DNA of 9,322 bases from Candidatus Alloscillospira gallinarum (lineage in GTDB: Bacteria; Bacillota; Clostridia; Oscillospirales; Oscillospiraceae), in contig CAJFTV010000115.1 of NCBI GenBank assembly GCA_904420055.1, forward strand, positions 1 to 9,322, read 5' to 3'. Position numbers and translations under genes: made by a program. The notes under the pieces were generated by a model. The model did no database searches. It was not told the origin of the DNA and worked only from the letters and a program-made list of their open reading frames with translations. This document shows positions 6,708-9,322 of the stretch, piece by piece; the stretch's first letter is position 1, and every line of letters begins with the position of its first letter.

Positions 6708-6763
6708 AAACTGCATATAAGTGAACTGTTGCACTTCATAGTATAATTCACCATGTATTAAAT

Positions 6764-6792
6764 AAAAAGCTCTCTATAAAAGAGAGCTTTTT
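6764..6792 (+). terminator. Intrinsic terminator after the ArsC/Spx-family gene
   Basis: A 12-bp stem (AAAAAGCTCTCT at 6764-6775 with AGAGAGCTTTTT at 6781-6792) and a 5-base loop. The T run lies inside the 3' arm. The stem is symmetric in A and T tracts, so it may work in both directions and back up the neighbouring minus-strand terminator. It begins 56 bases past the stop codon. Confidence 0.85.
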
Positions 6793-6799
6793 CACATAA

Positions 6800-6836
6800 C
6801 TTTATAAAATGCGGCGCTCATGCTTGGAGCGCCGCA
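6800..6836 (-). terminator. Intrinsic terminator of the amino-acid importer operon
   Basis: On the minus strand, TGCGGCGCTC (6836-6827), a 7-base loop and GAGCGCCGCA (6819-6810), followed by TTTTATAAAG. The GC-rich 10-bp stem starts eight bases past the stop of the ATPase gene. Confidence 0.85.
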
Positions 6837-6844
6837 CCTGGTTT

Positions 6845-7588
6845 TTACAGTACCTTTGCCAGAAACCCCTTCAGTCTGTCAGACTGGGGATTCTCAAATA
6901 TCTCCTTGGGAGTGTTTTCCTCCACAATTTTTCCGTCTGCCATGAAAATAACACGGCTGGCAACTTCCCTGGCAAACCCCATTTCATGGGTTACCACAAC
7001 CATAGTCATTCCCTGACGCGCCAGGTCCTTCATAACGTCCAGAACCTCTCCCACCATCTCCGGGTCCAGTGCCGAGGTGGGCTCATCAAAAAGCATCACG
7101 TCCGGCTCCATACACAGCGCCCTTACAATCGCCACGCGCTGCTTCTGCCCGCCGGAGAGCTGGCTTGGATAGGATTCCGCCCTGTCCCCAAGGCCCACAA
7201 CTTCAAGAAGCTCCCGTGCTTTTTTCTCTGCGTCCTCTTTTTTCATCTTTTTTAGCTGTACCGGCGCCACAGTCATGTTTTTCAGCACATTCATATTGGG
7301 AAACAGGTTGAAATGCTGGAAAACCATGCCCATCTTCTGCCGGTGCATATTTATATTTGTCTTCTTGTCTGTTATGTCCACGCCCTCAAAATATATGTGT
7401 CCGGAGGTAGGCAGCTCAAGGAGGTTAAGGCTCCTCAAAACAGTGGACTTTCCGCTGCCGGAGGGACCGATAATTACAACTACCTCTCCCTTTTCTATGT
7501 CAACATCTACGCCGTCCAGGGCCTTTATTTTCCCGTTTTTATAGTGCTTGCAAAGGCCCTCGGTCCTTATTAGACTGTTACCGTTCAC
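6845..7588 (-). CDS. Polar amino-acid ABC importer, ATP-binding protein (GlnQ/HisP family)
   Basis: A 247-residue cytoplasmic ATPase. Walker A is GPSGSGKST (41-49), Q-loop Q91 (MVFQHFNLFP), signature LSGGQKQR (144-151), Walker B VMLFDE with D168 and E169, D-loop SALD, switch H201 (VVTHEMGFAREVA). The HFNLFPN and THEMGFAREV segments are typical of the polar amino-acid branch. The frame is open to a GTG at 7621, but GTG 7588-7586 is the better start: AAAGGAGG lies ten bases upstream and the protein then begins like its relatives. It overlaps the permease end by 11 bp, so coupling is likely. It should dimerise and drive the permease with the lipoprotein as receptor. The exact amino acid cannot be told from the ATPase. 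Confidence 0.92.
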   Translation of the reverse strand: MNGNSLIRTEGLCKHYKNGKIKALDGVDVDIEKGEVVVIIGPSGSGKSTVLRSLNLLELPTSGHIYFEGVDITDKKTNINMHRQKMGMVFQHFNLFPNMNVLKNMTVAPVQLKKMKKEDAEKKARELLEVVGLGDRAESYPSQLSGGQKQRVAIVRALCMEPDVMLFDEPTSALDPEMVGEVLDVMKDLARQGMTMVVVTHEMGFAREVASRVIFMADGKIVEENTPKEIFENPQSDRLKGFLAKVL

Positions 7589-8330
7589 TTGCGCGGAGCC
7601 TCCTTTCAAGTCTGCCCACAAGCCATGTGAGTATCATTACCATTATAAGATAAGACAGTGCGAGAATGGTCAGGGGCAATACATAGGAATACGTCCTTCC
7701 CATTATTATGTATATCCCCTTTGTAAGGTCCTGCAACGCGATATATCCCATAACCGAGGTCTCTTTCAAAAGTGCAATGAACTCATTGCAGAGCGTCGGC
7801 AGAACATTTTTAAAGGCCTGAGGTATTATAATAAAACGCATCGTCTGTACATAATTAAACCCAAGACTGCGTCCTGCCTCAAACTGCCCGGGGTCAATGG
7901 ACATTATTCCGCTTCTGAATATCTCCGCCACATATGCGCCGGAGTTTATTCCGAATGTTATAATTCCCACCATTACCTCTTCTGTGGACACAAGTACAAT
8001 TAAGTACATTATGAGAAGCTGGACAACGACCGGCGTGCCTCTTATGACGGTCAGATATATTTTGCAGATACCGTTGAGAATCCGCATAATTACGGCACCC
8101 ACTCCTCCGCGGCGGCGGTACTCCTCCTCATTTTTGTCGTAAGTGCTGCGAATTGCGGCTATTACAACGCCGATAATTATACCTATTATAACCGCGCCGA
8201 TAGTCACTATAAGTGTCATTTTAAGGCCGTCAGTTACATATCGCCAGCGTTCGCCCTCTATAAAATTAAATACAAAGTCGTCCTTTATTTTGACAAAGAA
8301 ATCCCCTATGGAATTAAAAAACTCGCTCAT
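7578..8330 (-). CDS. Polar amino-acid ABC importer, permease (HisM/GlnP family)
   Basis: A 250-residue inner-membrane subunit. About five hydrophobic helices are visible (near 37-60, 88-114, 120-140, 180-200 and 216-238). The EAA loop that contacts the ATPase is at 150-171 (FEAGRSLGFNYVQTMRFIIIPQA), and the IRGTPVVVQL stretch (96-105) is diagnostic for this family. A charged loop with several Glu and Arg (about 61-75) follows the first main helix. Only one permease gene is present, so a homodimeric channel is expected. ATG 8330-8328 has GAGGTGG just upstream. The gene lies 64 bp after the lipoprotein gene, with a hairpin in between. Confidence 0.92.
   Translation of the reverse strand: MSEFFNSIGDFFVKIKDDFVFNFIEGERWRYVTDGLKMTLIVTIGAVIIGIIIGVVIAAIRSTYDKNEEEYRRRGGVGAVIMRILNGICKIYLTVIRGTPVVVQLLIMYLIVLVSTEEVMVGIITFGINSGAYVAEIFRSGIMSIDPGQFEAGRSLGFNYVQTMRFIIIPQAFKNVLPTLCNEFIALLKETSVMGYIALQDLTKGIYIIMGRTYSYVLPLTILALSYLIMVMILTWLVGRLERRLRASER
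7599..7606 (-). promoter_or_regulatory. Ribosome binding site that fixes the GTG start of the ATPase
   Basis: AAAGGAGG on the minus strand, inside the end of the permease gene and ten bases before GTG 7588-7586. It lies inside the frame opened by the upstream GTG at 7621, arguing against that earlier start. Confidence 0.75.
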
Positions 8331-8347
8331 ATTTCCACCTCAATATC

Positions 8348-8378
8348 AAAACAAGGGCGGACGGACCGCCCTTGTTTT
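8348..8378 (-). terminator. Intercistronic hairpin, probable leaky terminator or 3' stabiliser
   Basis: A 13-bp perfect stem (8348-8360 with 8366-8378) and a 5-base loop, placed 16 bases after the lipoprotein gene stop and 17 bases before the permease start. On the minus strand the tail is only TTGTTTTG, a moderate T run. Binding proteins are needed in excess over their transporter, and a hairpin here often gives that by partial termination or by protecting the upstream message. Confidence 0.75.
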
Positions 8379-8394
8379 TGTCAGTGATTATAAA

Positions 8395-9192
8395 TTAATC
8401 GGCGTTAATGTACTTGTCAATTACTTCCTGTACCTTACCGTCTGCAATGAGCTTCTCAAGAGCCTCGTTTACTTTTGCCCCCAGCTCCTCATTGTCTTTT
8501 GCATAGCAGATGGCGTAATCCTCAACAGCGTACTCAGTATCAAGAATCTTAAGTCCCTCATTGGCCTCTACAAACGCCTTTGCCGGCTCGTTGTCTATAA
8601 TCACGCAGTCAATGCGTCCGGCCAAAAGGGCCTGAACAGCGTCGGCGCCCTTGTTATAGCGGTTGACAGTGCCAAGTCCCGCGTCTTCAATATCCTCCGT
8701 GGAATAGATATCGCCGGTTGTTGAGGTCTGTACACCGATTGTGTAGTTGCCGTCGCCAAACAGGTCGTCAACCGACGTGATGGGCGAATCTTCCGTCACA
8801 ATTATGGACTGAATACCCGTTGCATATGATGTGGTAAAGTTCACGCTCTCAAGTCTCTCCTCTGTGACTGTCATGCCGGCCATTCCTATATCATATCTGC
8901 CGCTTGATACTCCGGGAACGATTGTATCGAAGTCAACGTCGACTATCTCCAGCTCCATGCCCAGCTCGTCGGCGATTAAAGCTGCAACTTCTGCGTCAAT
9001 TCCTACAACCTCGCCGCCCTCGTGATATTCATAAGGAGGAAACTCAGCATTCGTAGCCATTACAAGCTTCTCCTTTTCAGCCGAATTACCATCTCCGGCC
9101 GCACTGCCGCCGTCATCATTTTTGCTGCCGCAGCCGGCAAAACAGGCCGCCATCATAATGACAGCCAGCACAAGCCCCAATATCTTCTTCAT
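8395..9192 (-). CDS. Polar amino-acid ABC importer, substrate-binding lipoprotein (SBP family 3)
   Basis: A 265-residue receptor. Residues 1-21 are a lipoprotein signal: MKK, a hydrophobic core and the lipobox FAGC with Cys21 as the lipidated residue. A Gly/Ser/Asp-rich linker (22-40) follows. The binding domain starts with VMATNAEFPPYEY, continues with GIDAEVAALIADELG and SSGRYDIGMAGMTVTEER, and ends in DGKVQEVIDKYI. Arg113 (in TEER) and Asp200 (VIIDNEPA) sit where family members hold the carboxylate and amino group of an amino acid. It should bind a polar or basic amino acid outside the membrane and pass it to the permease. The side-chain preference is not readable here. ATG 9192-9190 is preceded by AGG nine bases upstream (AAAGGCAGG), a weaker site than elsewhere in the window. 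Confidence 0.93.
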   Translation of the reverse strand: MKKILGLVLAVIMMAACFAGCGSKNDDGGSAAGDGNSAEKEKLVMATNAEFPPYEYHEGGEVVGIDAEVAALIADELGMELEIVDVDFDTIVPGVSSGRYDIGMAGMTVTEERLESVNFTTSYATGIQSIIVTEDSPITSVDDLFGDGNYTIGVQTSTTGDIYSTEDIEDAGLGTVNRYNKGADAVQALLAGRIDCVIIDNEPAKAFVEANEGLKILDTEYAVEDYAICYAKDNEELGAKVNEALEKLIADGKVQEVIDKYINAD

Positions 9193-9216
9193 TTTCTTTT
9201 ACCTGCCTTTATATGT

Positions 9217-9222
9217 ATTATA
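9217..9222 (-). promoter_or_regulatory. Possible -10 box near the lipoprotein gene
   Basis: TATAAT on the minus strand, 24 bases before the ATG, but with no good -35 at the usual distance (TTCCGG or TCCGGC). An alternative is TTTACA (9280-9275), 18 bp, TATTAT (9256-9251), which gives a longer leader. I cannot choose between them. Confidence 0.4.
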
Positions 9223-9256
9223 AACTGCATTTTAACGCCGCCGGAAAAAGATAATA

Positions 9257-9290
9257 AATACACCTGTTTAACTGTGTAAATAGGTGTATT
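9257..9290. repeat. Inverted repeat upstream of the amino-acid importer, possible operator
   Basis: AATACACCT (9257-9265) and AGGTGTATT (9282-9290) are perfect 9-bp arms. One mismatched pair further in, TTTA (9267-9270) pairs with TAAA (9277-9280), so 34 bp form an imperfect palindrome. It fills the spacer and -35 of one predicted promoter for the importer, which suits a repressor or activator site. It has no T tract on either strand, so it is a poor terminator. I do not recognise the motif as an ArgR or CodY box. Confidence 0.6.
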
Positions 9291-9322
9291 CTGCCGTATT
9301 TCCATAAGCGATAATATGCTTA

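Noticed and set aside
6719..6736. AAGTG...CACTT inverted repeat and a nearby TATAAT-like box
   Set aside because: The arms are only five bases and the inner pairs are out of register by one. No -35 fits the box and no gene follows it, so this looks like chance in AT-rich 3' sequence.
6809..7255. 148-codon open frame on the plus strand opposite the importer ATPase
   Set aside because: It starts inside the terminator and is antisense to a clear GlnQ-type gene. The composition (many His, Leu, Arg, Cys) is typical of a shadow frame.
1..9322. CRISPR array, insertion sequence, phage or toxin-antitoxin or other undescribed system
   Set aside because: I saw no spaced direct repeats, transposase motifs, terminal repeats or unexplained gene clusters. 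All sizeable genes belong to known families, and the tandem repeats present are operator-sized.

Overview
The window reads as chromosomal DNA of a Gram-positive anaerobe of the Clostridia. My guess is Lachnospiraceae or a close relative, inferred from the gene types, strong AGGAGG-type ribosome binding sites, a lipoprotein solute-binding protein and a MarR-regulated ABC exporter pair. No taxonomic marker gene is present, so this is a soft call. The region is dense and almost entirely about ABC transport. All transport genes are on the minus strand, and only an incomplete gene at the left edge and one small thioredoxin-fold gene are on the plus strand. No intergenic stretch exceeds 300 bases.

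Left to right: (1) 1-120 is the C-terminal end of a crotonase-type (enoyl-CoA hydratase family) gene, closed by a 36-bp perfect palindrome that also ends the convergent operon. (2) 172-2033 (minus) is a tight three-gene unit: a YtrA-type GntR regulator, an ABC ATPase and an ABC-2 membrane protein. Its promoter has a perfect 16-bp palindrome over the -10 box, which suggests autoregulation. (3) 2161-6168 (minus) is a MarR regulator followed by two half-transporters that together make a heterodimeric ABC exporter. One ATP site is consensus and the other degenerate. Two near-identical 12-bp palindromes lie at the marR promoter, and a strong terminator follows the last gene. (4) 6354-6707 (plus) is an ArsC/Spx-family protein with its own promoter and terminator. 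(5) 6845-9192 (minus) is a complete polar amino-acid importer: lipoprotein, permease, ATPase. It has a hairpin between the first two genes and a terminator at the end. An inverted repeat of 34 bp sits upstream in the probable promoter.

Together the genes suggest two drug- or peptide-responsive export modules, each with its own local repressor, next to an amino-acid uptake system. I found no CRISPR array, insertion sequence, tRNA, rRNA, phage gene or defence system, and no clear case for an undescribed system. The points most worth a second look are regulatory: the operators, the intercistronic hairpin and the SBP upstream inverted repeat. The unusual P-loop in one exporter half is also worth checking.
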